A stretch of 64,000 nucleotides of DNA from Myxococcota bacterium (GTDB lineage Bacteria; Myxococcota_A; UBA9160; UBA4427), in assembly GCA_041389495.1 (NCBI GenBank), contig JAWKRT010000001.1, forward strand, positions 1,860,001-1,924,000. Direction: 5' to 3'. Of the stretch, positions 50,398-58,400 are shown piece after piece (position 1 is the stretch's first letter; each line of letters begins with the position of its first letter). Position numbers and translations under genes: made by a program. The notes below the pieces were generated by a model. It saw only the letters and a list, made by a program, of their open reading frames with translations, was not told the origin of the DNA and ran no database searches.

Positions 50398-51339
50398 TCA
50401 CTCGCCGCGGCGGTAGAGGGTCGTGCGGTTCACGCCGAGGACGCGCGCCGCGCGCGACTTGTTGCCGCGGAAGCGCGCGAGCGTCGCGCGCACGTAGAGG
50501 TCCTCGATCGCGCGCAGCGGAAGCTCGAACGCGGCGGTCCGCTCGACGAGCGCAGCCGCGCCGGCGAGGCGGTGCGCGAGCGCGCCGTCGGGGTCGGCCG
50601 GCGGGAGGTCGAGGTCGGCGACGTCGACGAGGCCGTCGGAGGCACGCGCGCTCGAGGCCGCGAGCGCGCGATCCAGCTCGCGCAGGTTGCCCGACCAGCG
50701 CTGCGCGGCGAGAGCCGCGAGCGCGCGCGGTGCGAGGCGCAGCGCGCGGCCGTGGGCGTGGCGCGCGAGGAGCGCGGCGGCGAGCGCGGGCAGGTCGTTC
50801 GCGAGCTCGCGCAGCGCCGGGTGCTCGAGCGTCACGACGCTCAGCGCGTAGTAGAGATCGGTGCGGAAGCGGCCGGCGAGCGCGGCCGCCGCGAGCGGTC
50901 GCTCGCTCGTGCACACGAGGCGCGCGCGCGCGAGCGGCGGGGCCGGCGCGCCCGCGATGCGCGCGGCGCGCGGCGCGTCCTCGATCTCGTGCGCGAGCGA
51001 CGCCTGTCCCGCGCGCGACAGGCGGTCGACGTGCTCGAGGAGCAGCGTCGCGGGCGCGGGGGCGTCGGTCGGTGCGTCGAGCAGCGCGGCGAGCGGCGCG
51101 TCGGGGTCGCTCGCGCAGTCGATCGCCAGGAAGGGGCGCGCCGGTGCCGGTCCGCGCTCGTGGAGCGCGTGCGCGAGCCAGCGCTTGCCCGTGCCCGCCT
51201 CGCCCTGCAGGAGGATGGGGTGGCGCGAGTGCGCGACGGCCGCGGCCGCGTCGAGCAGGCGGGCGAGCGCACCGCTGTGCGCCGCGAGGGCTTCGAAGCG
51301 CGGCGCTTCCAGCGCGAGTGCGTCGTGCGGAGCCGCCAC
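50398..51339 (-). CDS. AAA+/Fis-family regulator lacking sigma-54 contact motifs
   Basis: A 313-residue regulator. Walker A is GEAGTGKRW (about 46-54). The Walker B is weak (ATLLLEHVDRLS). The GAFTGA loop used to contact sigma-54 is absent from the place where it should lie. Around 210-260 the central domain has LRELANDLPALAAALLARH and WSGNLRELDRAL, as in sigma-54 activators. The C-terminal Fis helix-turn-helix is NKSRAARVLGVNRTTLYRR. It may regulate sigma-70 promoters, as TyrR-like proteins do. There is no receiver or sensor domain. GTG at 51339 has GAGGA upstream. The target genes are unknown. Confidence 0.85.
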   Translation of the reverse strand: MAAPHDALALEAPRFEALAAHSGALARLLDAAAAVAHSRHPILLQGEAGTGKRWLAHALHERGPAPARPFLAIDCASDPDAPLAALLDAPTDAPAPATLLLEHVDRLSRAGQASLAHEIEDAPRAARIAGAPAPPLARARLVCTSERPLAAAALAGRFRTDLYYALSVVTLEHPALRELANDLPALAAALLARHAHGRALRLAPRALAALAAQRWSGNLRELDRALAASSARASDGLVDVADLDLPPADPDGALAHRLAGAAALVERTAAFELPLRAIEDLYVRATLARFRGNKSRAARVLGVNRTTLYRRGE

Positions 51340-51619
51340 CGGCCGCGTCCTCGTCCCACGTCGATCGCGGCGCCTCGCGCGCCGGCGCGACGGATCCGCT
51401 GCGAACGGAATGCGCGCGCTATCGGCGCGGCACGCGCGCGGCCGAAGCGCGCGCCGCGCGCTCGGGCGCGCATCGCGAGCGGGTCGCAGGTGGCTTGGGG
51501 AGAAGGCCGGACGCGCGGCGGGCGCGCGCGGTGTCGCTTCGGGAGGAGGCCTGTGCGCGGAGCGCGGGCTTGCTCTGCGCGACCGGGCCTCCACCCGCGT
51601 CCGCGCATCCGCGCGCCGC

Positions 51620-52531
51620 TCAGAGATGCGCGACGAAGTGGTCGCGGGCCGCGCCCGACGCGACCTCGAGCGCCTCGCCCGCGTAGGGCGCGAAGTGGTG
51701 GCCCTCGATCACGACGAGCCGCTTCGGCTCGCGCGCCCGCTCGAAGGCGGCGAGTGCGAGCGCGGTCGCGGCGAGGCGGTCCTCGCTCGCCACCACGAAC
51801 AGCACCGGCGTCGGCGCGACGTGCTCGACGCACGGGCCGGGGTCGAACGAGGGGTCGGTCCCGAACGCGTTCACGACGTCGACCTCGTTGCGCCAGCCCG
51901 CGCCGGCGCGCGCGCCGCTCGCGAGGAACCACTCGGTCGACTCGGGCTGCGGAAGATAGGCGCGCATCTCGCGGCCGGGCTCGACGACGACGGCGATCGG
52001 CCCCGTGCGCACGCGCGCGCGGACGGAGAGGGCGTCGTCGCTCTCGTCGAGCAGCGCGTCGCGGGTCGCCGCGAAGCGCGCGTCGGCGTCGGGGTACGAC
52101 GGCGCGAGCGCCGCGAACGGCACGTTCGCGACGACGGCGCGCACGCGCCGGTCGCACGCCGCGAGGATCAGCGCCTCGCCGCCGCTGAAGCTCGTTCCCC
52201 AGACGCCGAGGCGTGCGGCGTCGACGTCCTCGCGCGCGGCGAGCCAGTCGAGCGCGCGCCGCTGGTCGCGCATCTGTGCCCAGGGGTTGATCTCGCCGCG
52301 CGGCTCGCCATCGCTGCGCCCGAGGTTGCGGTGGTCGTAGACCAGCACCGCGATGCCGGCGTCGCACAGCGCGCGCGCGAACGGGGCGAGCCCCATCGCC
52401 GCGGTCGCCGAGAACCCGTGCGTCATCACGACGGCCGGGAACGGCGCGTCGCCGCGCGGCCGGTGGAGCTCGCCGCGAAGGCGGGTGCCGTCGAAGCCGG
52501 CGAGCTCGACGTCGATCGGGGCCGGTGTCAC
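51620..52531 (-). CDS. alpha/beta hydrolase (dienelactone hydrolase/BAAT-like)
   Basis: A 303-residue alpha/beta hydrolase. THGFSATAAMG starts the oxyanion region, the nucleophile elbow is GTSFSGG (Ser about 111), Asp is likely in FVVASEDRLAA, and His in EGHHFAPYAGE. Such single-domain proteins hydrolyse esters or acyl groups. No signal peptide is seen. The GTG start overlaps the stop of the upstream lipoprotein gene by 4 bases, so they are coupled. The 280-base gap to the regulator gene holds no clear feature other than a possible TAGCGC -10 for the regulator. Confidence 0.9.
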   Translation of the reverse strand: MTPAPIDVELAGFDGTRLRGELHRPRGDAPFPAVVMTHGFSATAAMGLAPFARALCDAGIAVLVYDHRNLGRSDGEPRGEINPWAQMRDQRRALDWLAAREDVDAARLGVWGTSFSGGEALILAACDRRVRAVVANVPFAALAPSYPDADARFAATRDALLDESDDALSVRARVRTGPIAVVVEPGREMRAYLPQPESTEWFLASGARAGAGWRNEVDVVNAFGTDPSFDPGPCVEHVAPTPVLFVVASEDRLAATALALAAFERAREPKRLVVIEGHHFAPYAGEALEVASGAARDHFVAHL

Positions 52532-53316
52532 GCGCGCGCGCGGCTCGCGGCTGCGGCCGGCGCGGTCGCCGCGGGCGCGTCGCGTTCGGGCGGCGCCGCG
52601 GCGGGGGGCGCACACGCCGGGTCGGGGACGCCCGTCGTCGGCACGAGGTCCGTCATCACGCGCCGCGTGTCGCCGAGCAGCTTGTCGAGCACGCGCTGCA
52701 CGTCCTTCCACGGCGGGTGCCCGTCCTGCCACTGGATGCCGCCCGGCAGCGCGAGGCGCCGCCCGTAGCGCGCGAGCGGCTCGCCCGTCGCGGCATCGCG
52801 CAGGTCGACGACGAGGGTGAGCGCGCCCCACGACGCGAGCATGTTGGTCGACTGCGTGTTCTCGGTGCCGGGATGCACGGCGATGTCGACGACGCCGATG
52901 CCCATCGACAGCGTGCACGGGCCCGCCTCGTCGACGACGCGCACGCCGCGGTCGCGCAGGCGCTGCGTGAAGCCCTCGGCGACGTGCTCGCGAATGCGCT
53001 GCTCCTCGCTGTCGAACAGGCGCAGCGAGTCGCTCTCGTAGCTCAGCACGACCTGCGAGAGCAGGTAGGCGTGGTGGAGCGAGATGCCGTGCGACGGAGC
53101 GAGGTAGAGCGTGCCGCGGAGCGGTCGCTCGTACTCGACGAGGCCGTCGGGCGTCCTGCGCAGGTCGAGGCGCATCGCGCCGTGCGTCGGGTCGCCGTCC
53201 GCGGCGCAGCCGAGCGCGGCGCACGCGAGCAGGAGGACGAGCGAGGCGCTCCGAGCGGGTGGCGGACTCTGCGATGCAAGGGGTGTCGGATCGCCTGGGA
53301 GACCGGGCTCGCGCAT
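52528..53316 (-). CDS. putative lipoprotein (DUF3313-like)
   Basis: A 262-residue lipoprotein. The signal is unusually long: about 20 polar residues before SLVLLLACAALGC (Cys37). The body has LRGTLYLAPSHGISLHHAYLL, RIREHVAEGFTQRLRDRGVRVV and ALTLVVDLRDAATGEPLARYG, a pattern like DUF3313/periplasmic lipoproteins. The C-terminus is Ala/Pro-rich. A strong AGGAGGAG ribosome site at 53316 fixes the start. TAGATT on the minus strand (53349-53344) is a possible -10. It is coupled to the hydrolase gene, so the pair may act on a lipid or peptidoglycan substrate. Confidence 0.75.
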   Translation of the reverse strand: MREPGLPGDPTPLASQSPPPARSASLVLLLACAALGCAADGDPTHGAMRLDLRRTPDGLVEYERPLRGTLYLAPSHGISLHHAYLLSQVVLSYESDSLRLFDSEEQRIREHVAEGFTQRLRDRGVRVVDEAGPCTLSMGIGVVDIAVHPGTENTQSTNMLASWGALTLVVDLRDAATGEPLARYGRRLALPGGIQWQDGHPPWKDVQRVLDKLLGDTRRVMTDLVPTTGVPDPACAPPAAAPPERDAPAATAPAAAASRARA

Positions 53317-53394
53317 GCCTCTCCTCCTCGCGACGGGACGCGAATCTATCACAGCGGCGCCGATCGCCCGGACGGAGCGCGCGCGCGCGCGTGA

Positions 53395-53400
53395 TAGAGT
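53395..53400 (+). promoter_or_regulatory. -10-like element TAGAGT before the MBL-fold gene
   Basis: GTGATAGAGT followed by GCGCGCC. The same run of about 16 bases recurs at 58351-58366. It is 110 bases before the start at 53511. Confidence 0.42.
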
Positions 53401-53510
53401 GCGCGCCGCCCTTGTCGCCCCCTTTGCGGCGGCGAGCGAGCGGACGAACGCGCGCCGATGCCGGCCGCGCGGTGCGAACGACCTCGGGCTCCGGGGCGAA
53501 GAGGAGCGGT

Positions 53511-54413
53511 GTGGAGCGCGCGGAACGCGGCGACGAGCGAGCGGGTCGGCGGACGTGGCGCATCGGCGACGCGACGATCACGCGCATCCTCGAGAGCGTG
53601 GCGCCGGTGCCGCCGGCGGGCTTCTTCGCGGAGGCGACGCCCGAGGCCGTCGCGCGTCACGCGTCGTGGCTCGCGCCGCACTTCCTCGACGCCGACGGCC
53701 ATTTCCCGCTCGCCATCCAGGGCTTCGTGGTCGAGTCGTGCGGCCGGCGCATCCTCGTCGACACCTGCATGGGCGACCGCGAGGTGCCCGCATTCCCCGA
53801 CCTCGCCATGGGCGACGCGTTCGTGCGCGACCTCGCCGCCGCGGGCTTCGCGCGCGACGAGATCGACGTCGTCCTGTGCACGCACCTCCACTTCGACCAC
53901 GTGGGCTCGAACACGATGCGCGCGCCCGACGGCAGCGGCCGCTGGATCCCGACCTTCCCGAACGCCCGCTACCTGTTCGCGCGCGTCGAGTACGAGCACT
54001 GGAAGGGCGCCGAGGACGCGGGCTTCGCGGCGACGTTCGGGGACGCCGTCGAGCCCGTCGTGGAGGCCGGCCTCGCGGAGCTCGTCGAGGTGCCGCACCG
54101 CGTGACCGACGAGGTCTGGCTCGAGCCCACGCCCGGCCACACGCCGGGCCACGTCGCCGTGCACGTCGCGTCGCGCGGTGCGCGCGCGATGATCACGGGC
54201 GACCTCACCCACCACCCGATCCAGTGGGCCGAGGTCGACTGGAAGATGGCCGCCGACAGCGACAGCGCGCAGGCCGCGGCGACGCGCCGGCGCCTGCTCG
54301 CCGAGCACGCGGACGGCGACCTGCTCGTGATCGGGACGCACTACGCCGACCCGTGCTCGGGCCGACTCGTCCGCACCGACGCGGGCTTCCGCTTCCGCGC
54401 GAGCCCTCGTTAG
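53511..54413 (+). CDS. metallo-beta-lactamase-fold hydrolase
   Basis: A 300-residue MBL-fold protein with the metal motif THLHFDHVG (HxHxDH), His in EPTPGHTPGHVAVH, Asp in MITGDLTHH and a final His in VIGTHYADP. This binuclear set is complete. Similar enzymes act as lactonases or thioester/phosphonate hydrolases. The GTG at 53511 is used, with AGGAG upstream and a strong -10-like element at 53395. A GTG at 53472 is possible but lacks a ribosome site. Substrate is not known. Confidence 0.9.
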   Translation: MERAERGDERAGRRTWRIGDATITRILESVAPVPPAGFFAEATPEAVARHASWLAPHFLDADGHFPLAIQGFVVESCGRRILVDTCMGDREVPAFPDLAMGDAFVRDLAAAGFARDEIDVVLCTHLHFDHVGSNTMRAPDGSGRWIPTFPNARYLFARVEYEHWKGAEDAGFAATFGDAVEPVVEAGLAELVEVPHRVTDEVWLEPTPGHTPGHVAVHVASRGARAMITGDLTHHPIQWAEVDWKMAADSDSAQAAATRRRLLAEHADGDLLVIGTHYADPCSGRLVRTDAGFRFRASPR

Positions 54414-54481
54414 GCGCGCGCCCCGCACCGGGCCGCCCGCGCGCGCGGAGCCGCCCCGTCACCCGTCACCCGGAGGAACCG

Positions 54482-54943
54482 ATGCCCAGCCGACGAGACA
54501 TGATCCGCATGAGCGACGCCGAGGTCGCCGCCTTCATCGAGGGGCAGAAGACGCTGCAGCTCGCGACCATCGACAAGGACGGCACCCCGCACCTCGTGGC
54601 GATGTGGTACGGCATCCTCGACGGGAAGATCGTGATCGAGACCTTCGAGAAATCGCAGAAGGCGGTGAACCTGCGGCGCGATCCGCGCCTCACGTGCCTG
54701 CTCGAGTCGGGCACGGAGTACAACCAGCTGAAGGGCGTGCAGATCAAGGGGCGCGCGTCGCTCGTGACCGACCCGGCCGAGGTCGTGAAGTGCATGAAGC
54801 TCGTGCTGGCGCGCAACCACGAGATGGACGAGAAGACGCTCGAGCTCGCGGCCCAGCACGGCGCGAAGAAGCGCGTCGCCGCGGTGATCGAGCCCGTGAA
54901 GATCGTGAGCTGGGACCACACCAAGCTCGACGTCGCCTACTGA
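54482..54943 (+). CDS. PPOX-family flavin/F420-binding protein
   Basis: A 153-residue split-barrel PPOX protein: LQLATIDKDGTPHLVAMWY, EKSQKAVNLRRDPRLTCLLE, QIKGRASLVTDP and VIEPVKIVSWDHTKL. The motif order matches the F420/FMN-dependent class of pyridoxamine 5'-phosphate oxidase-like reductases, although F420 or FMN use cannot be told apart. AGGAGG lies just before the ATG. It is the second gene after the MBL hydrolase and is followed 12 bases later by the crotonase gene, so these probably form one operon. Confidence 0.87.
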   Translation: MPSRRDMIRMSDAEVAAFIEGQKTLQLATIDKDGTPHLVAMWYGILDGKIVIETFEKSQKAVNLRRDPRLTCLLESGTEYNQLKGVQIKGRASLVTDPAEVVKCMKLVLARNHEMDEKTLELAAQHGAKKRVAAVIEPVKIVSWDHTKLDVAY

Positions 54944-54954
54944 GCCGGCGCGCG

Positions 54955-55782
54955 ATGGACGCTCCCGACGCCTCCGCTCCGGCGCCGCCGGAGGGGCGCA
55001 TCACCACCGAGGTGCGCGGGCCGCTGCTGCTCGTCGGCATCGACCGCGTGGCCAAGCGCAACGGCTTCACGCCCGCGATGTACGACGCGCTCGCCGACGC
55101 GCTCACGCGGCTCGACGAGGACGACGCGCTGCGCGCGGGCGTCGTGTTCGCGCACGGCGACCACTTCACCGCCGGCCTCGACCTCCCGCTCTGGCAGGAG
55201 CGCTTCGCGAGAGGCGACGCGGGCGCGCCCGGCGCGCGCGAGCCCGCGAGCCGCCGCGTCGATCCGGTCGCGCTCGGCCGCCGCTGCCGCAAGCCCATCG
55301 TGACCGCCGTGCAGGGCATCACGTACACGCTCGGCATCGAGCTCATGCTCGCGGGCGACGTCGCGATCGCGGCCGACGACTGCCGCTTCAGCCAGCTCGA
55401 GCCGAAGCGCGGGATCATGGCGAGCGGCGGCGCGACGATGCGCTTCGTCGAGCGCGGCGGGTGGGGCAACGCGATGTACCACCTGCTGCTCGTCGACGAG
55501 TTCGACGCCGCGGAGGCACTGCGCTGCGGGCTCGTGCAGGAGGTCGTGCCGGCCGGCGCGCAGCGCGCGCGCGCGATCGAGCTGGCCGAGCGCATCGCGG
55601 CGCTCGCGCCGCTCGCCGTGCAGGCGACGAAGGCGAGCTCGCTCCTGTACGCGAAGGAGGGCGAGGACGCCTGCGCGAGCGCGCTCGCGCGCGAGCAGGC
55701 GCGCCTGTCGCGCACCGACGACGCGCGCGAGGGCGTGGCCTCCTTCGTCGAGCGGCGCGAGCCGGTCTTCCGGGGGCGCTAG
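54955..55782 (+). CDS. enoyl-CoA hydratase/isomerase (crotonase) family protein
   Basis: A 275-residue crotonase. FAHGDHFTAGLDL is the first oxyanion strand, TAVQGITYTLGIELMLAGDVAIAAD the second, and EPKRGIMASGGATMRFVERGGW the segment that holds the catalytic residues. The Glu pair of a classical hydratase is not clear, so an isomerase, a hydrolase or an unusual reaction are possible. It acts on a CoA ester. There is no clear ribosome site, and translation may be coupled to the gene before. Confidence 0.88.
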   Translation: MDAPDASAPAPPEGRITTEVRGPLLLVGIDRVAKRNGFTPAMYDALADALTRLDEDDALRAGVVFAHGDHFTAGLDLPLWQERFARGDAGAPGAREPASRRVDPVALGRRCRKPIVTAVQGITYTLGIELMLAGDVAIAADDCRFSQLEPKRGIMASGGATMRFVERGGWGNAMYHLLLVDEFDAAEALRCGLVQEVVPAGAQRARAIELAERIAALAPLAVQATKASSLLYAKEGEDACASALAREQARLSRTDDAREGVASFVERREPVFRGR

Positions 55783-55784
55783 GC

Positions 55785-56630
55785 GTGTCGGATCGCGAAG
55801 CGACGCCCCCGAGCTATCCGCCCGCGCGCCACTTCATGCGCGACCTGCGCGTCGTGTTCGAGCGCCGCGACGGCGTGCGCGAGATGCGCGTGCCCCTCGT
55901 GCCCGAGCTGCTCTCCGACGCCGGCACGCTCGACCTCGGCGTCGCGACGACGCTGCTCGACATGCTCGGCGGGGGCGACGCGGTCGCGGCCGCGCAGCCC
56001 GACTGGGCCGTCACGTCCGACATCACGGCCCACCTCGCGGGCGGCGTGCGCGGAGGCGTGCTCGTCGGCACGAGCCGCGTGCTGCGCGCCGGCCGCAACA
56101 CGATGGTGCTCGAGGCGCGGATCGCGGCGGAGGGCGATGCGCGTCCCGTCGCGCTCGCGCACCTCGGCTTCACGCGCGTCCTGCGCCGCGACGACACGCC
56201 GCGCTTCCTGGCCGAGCCGCCGGCGCGCACGGAGTTCGGCGGCGCGGGCGACGGCTTCGAGGCGCCCTGGTACGCGCAGCTCGGCGTCCGCGAGGTCGAC
56301 GCGCGGGCGGGCGTGCTCGACTGCCCGGTCGCGGACTATCAACGCAACAGCCTGCGCGCGATGCAGGGGGGCGTCGTCGTCGGGCTCGCCGCGAAGGCGG
56401 CGGAGATGGCGGCGCGCGCGCACGCGGGGCGCCCGCTCGTCGCGTGCGACGTCGCCGCGCACTACCTCGCGATGTCGAAGGTCGGGCCGATCCGCTCCGC
56501 GGTCGAGATCCTGCGCGCGACCGCCGACACCGCGGTCGCGCGGGTCGAGCTGCGCGACGCGGGGCACGAGGATCGGCTGTGCGTGGTCGCGATCGTCGGC
56601 GTCGCGCCCGCGCCCGAGGCCCTTCGCTAG
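55785..56630 (+). CDS. hotdog-fold thioesterase-like protein, double hotdog
   Basis: A 281-residue protein with two hotdog halves: GTLDLGVATTLLDMLGGGDAV with TSDITAHLAGG in the first, and LRAMQGGVVVGLAAKAAEMAAR with ACDVAAHYLAMSKVGPI in the second. It is of the acyl-CoA thioesterase II-like type. The catalytic Asp or His cannot be assigned with certainty. It lies 2 bases after the crotonase gene on GTG, so the two are coupled. The second BKACE gene starts 48 bases later. Confidence 0.78.
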   Translation: MSDREATPPSYPPARHFMRDLRVVFERRDGVREMRVPLVPELLSDAGTLDLGVATTLLDMLGGGDAVAAAQPDWAVTSDITAHLAGGVRGGVLVGTSRVLRAGRNTMVLEARIAAEGDARPVALAHLGFTRVLRRDDTPRFLAEPPARTEFGGAGDGFEAPWYAQLGVREVDARAGVLDCPVADYQRNSLRAMQGGVVVGLAAKAAEMAARAHAGRPLVACDVAAHYLAMSKVGPIRSAVEILRATADTAVARVELRDAGHEDRLCVVAIVGVAPAPEALR

Positions 56631-56678
56631 GCCGCACCGCCGCCGCGCGGCGACGCGCGCCGGGGACGAGGAGGCTCC

Positions 56679-57593
56679 ATGGCCGCACGCTCTTCCGACG
56701 CGCCCGTCGTGATCGAGGTCGCGCTCAACGGCGCGACCCGCCCGGAAGTGAACGCGAACGCGCCGCAGACACAGGAGCGCCTCGTCGAGGATGCGCTCGC
56801 GTGCATCGAGGCCGGCGCGTCGATCGTGCACACGCACGCGCCCGACATCACGAAGGGCGGCCGCGAGGGCGCGGAGCTCTACCTCGCGCACTTCCGCCCC
56901 GTGCTGGAGCGCCACCCCGACGTCGTGCTCTACCCGACGCTCGTGTTCGCGGCGGCGATCGAGGAGAAGACGAGCCACATCCCGTTCCTCGCCGAGGCGA
57001 TGCGCCTGCGCATGGGCTTCGTCGACCCGGGCTCGCTCAACCTCGGGCCGACCGACGACGACGGCGTCCCGTCGCCGATGGGCATCGTCTACGCGAACTC
57101 GTTCGGCGACATCGCGTACAAGCTCGCGCTCTGCGAACGGCTCGGCCTCGGGCCCGGCATGGCGATCTTCGAGCCGGGGTTCCTGCGCGCGGCGATGGCG
57201 TACGCGAAGGCGGGGCGCATGCCGCGCGGCGCGTTCCTCCGCTTCTACCTCGGCGGCGCGGCGAGCTACCGCGGCGCGGGGCGGACCGATCTCCTGTTCG
57301 GCCTGCCCGCGACGCCGGCGAGCGTCGACACCTACGTCGACATGCTCGAGGCGGAGGGGCTCGCGATCCCGTGGTCGGTGGCGGTCGTCTCGGGAAACAC
57401 GCTCGACGGCGGCGTCGCCGAGCGCGCGCTCGAGCGCGGCGGGCACCTGCGGGTCGGGCTCGAGGACTACGCCGGAGCCCATCGCGCGTCGAACGTCGAG
57501 CTCGTGCGCGAGGCGGCCGCGCGCGTGCGCGCGGCCGGGCGCCGCGTCGCGCGCCCCGACGAGGTCGGATCGCTGCTCGACCTTCCTCGTTAG
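56679..57593 (+). CDS. beta-keto acid cleavage enzyme, BKACE (DUF849) (copy 2)
   Basis: A 304-residue BKACE-type TIM barrel. The Zn site is IVHTHAPDI (about 47-55), with FVDPGSLNLG, FEPGFLRAAMAYA and WSVAVVSGNTLDGGV. The first copy (37402) has HAHNHD and VSVWGGD at the same points, so this one likely has a different amino or acyl group in its pocket (the loop VVSGN replaces VWGGD). It probably transfers a beta-keto acid carbon to acetyl-CoA. It follows a crotonase and a thioesterase in the same transcript. Confidence 0.9.
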   Translation: MAARSSDAPVVIEVALNGATRPEVNANAPQTQERLVEDALACIEAGASIVHTHAPDITKGGREGAELYLAHFRPVLERHPDVVLYPTLVFAAAIEEKTSHIPFLAEAMRLRMGFVDPGSLNLGPTDDDGVPSPMGIVYANSFGDIAYKLALCERLGLGPGMAIFEPGFLRAAMAYAKAGRMPRGAFLRFYLGGAASYRGAGRTDLLFGLPATPASVDTYVDMLEAEGLAIPWSVAVVSGNTLDGGVAERALERGGHLRVGLEDYAGAHRASNVELVREAAARVRAAGRRVARPDEVGSLLDLPR

Positions 57594-57650
57594 TCGCACG
57601 CGCACGCGCCGGCGATCGCCGGGCCCTCAAGCGCGGCCCGCGGCGCGGCG

Positions 57651-58316
57651 ATGCGCGTCCCCATGCGCTCGAACCTCCTGATGCTCGGAATGCTCGTTCC
57701 GGCCGCGATCGCCGTGGCGTGGTACGGCCTGCCGGCGCCGCGTGGCGGCGGCGCGAGCGCCGTCGAGCGGATCTACGCGACCGACGGCGCGCGCGTCGTG
57801 ACCGGCGACGTGGAGGAGCTGCTCGCCGGAGGCGGCGCCGGCCTCGACGCGCTCGCGGCGGCCGACGACGGCGGCGGCGCGGCCGGCGCGGAGCGGTCGT
57901 GGCTCGACCTGCTCGCGGGAGCCCTCCCGGGCGCGGCGGTGCGCGAGCCGCTGCTCGTCGTGCTCGTCGCCGGGCGCGATCGCGTCGCGATCGCGCGCGC
58001 GGGCGTCGACGACGCGCGCATCGCGGGCGAGACCGAGGACGCCTTCGTCGCCGGTGGCGACCTGCTCGTCGCGGCGAGCCGCGACGCGGCCGCCGAGATG
58101 ATCATGCGGCTCGACTGGGTCGATCGCCCCATCGAGCTCGTCGCGGTCGAGCCGCGCGCGCCGTCCGTCGTCCTGCGCAAGGGGCGGCGCAACGCGGACG
58201 CCGAGGCGCTGCCCATGATCGGCGGCGTCGCGGCCGAGGTCGCCGCGGTGCGCGCGGCCGACCAGGCCCGCGTGCAGCAGGCCGTGGACGTCGTCCGCTC
58301 CGCGACCGCGCGCTGA
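57651..58316 (+). CDS. hypothetical protein with N-terminal membrane anchor
   Basis: A 221-residue protein with one hydrophobic segment (LLMLGMLVPAAIAVAWYGL, about 9-27) and a long soluble part. Two segments VREPLLVVLVAGRDRVAIARAG and GGDLLVAASRDAAAEMIMRL are repeated-like beta-alpha units. I recognise no family. It stands alone between the BKACE and DUF3604 genes and could be exported or anchored in the inner membrane. Confidence 0.6.
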   Translation: MRVPMRSNLLMLGMLVPAAIAVAWYGLPAPRGGGASAVERIYATDGARVVTGDVEELLAGGGAGLDALAAADDGGGAAGAERSWLDLLAGALPGAAVREPLLVVLVAGRDRVAIARAGVDDARIAGETEDAFVAGGDLLVAASRDAAAEMIMRLDWVDRPIELVAVEPRAPSVVLRKGRRNADAEALPMIGGVAAEVAAVRAADQARVQQAVDVVRSATAR

Positions 58317-58354
58317 AGCGCCGCGCGCGGGCGGTCGCGCTGCGGCGCGAGTGA

Positions 58355-58360
58355 TAGAGT
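58355..58360 (+). promoter_or_regulatory. -10-like element TAGAGT before the DUF3604 gene
   Basis: GTGATAGAGT followed by GCGCGCG, 41 bases before the start at 58401. Same sequence as at 53391-53400. Confidence 0.42.
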
Positions 58361-58400
58361 GCGCGCGCGCCCCACGCCAACCCGGGGCGGGGGGCCTCGC

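Noticed and set aside
50398..51339. Sigma-54 activator
   Set aside because: The GAFTGA contact loop is missing, so the usual sigma-54 role is not supported.
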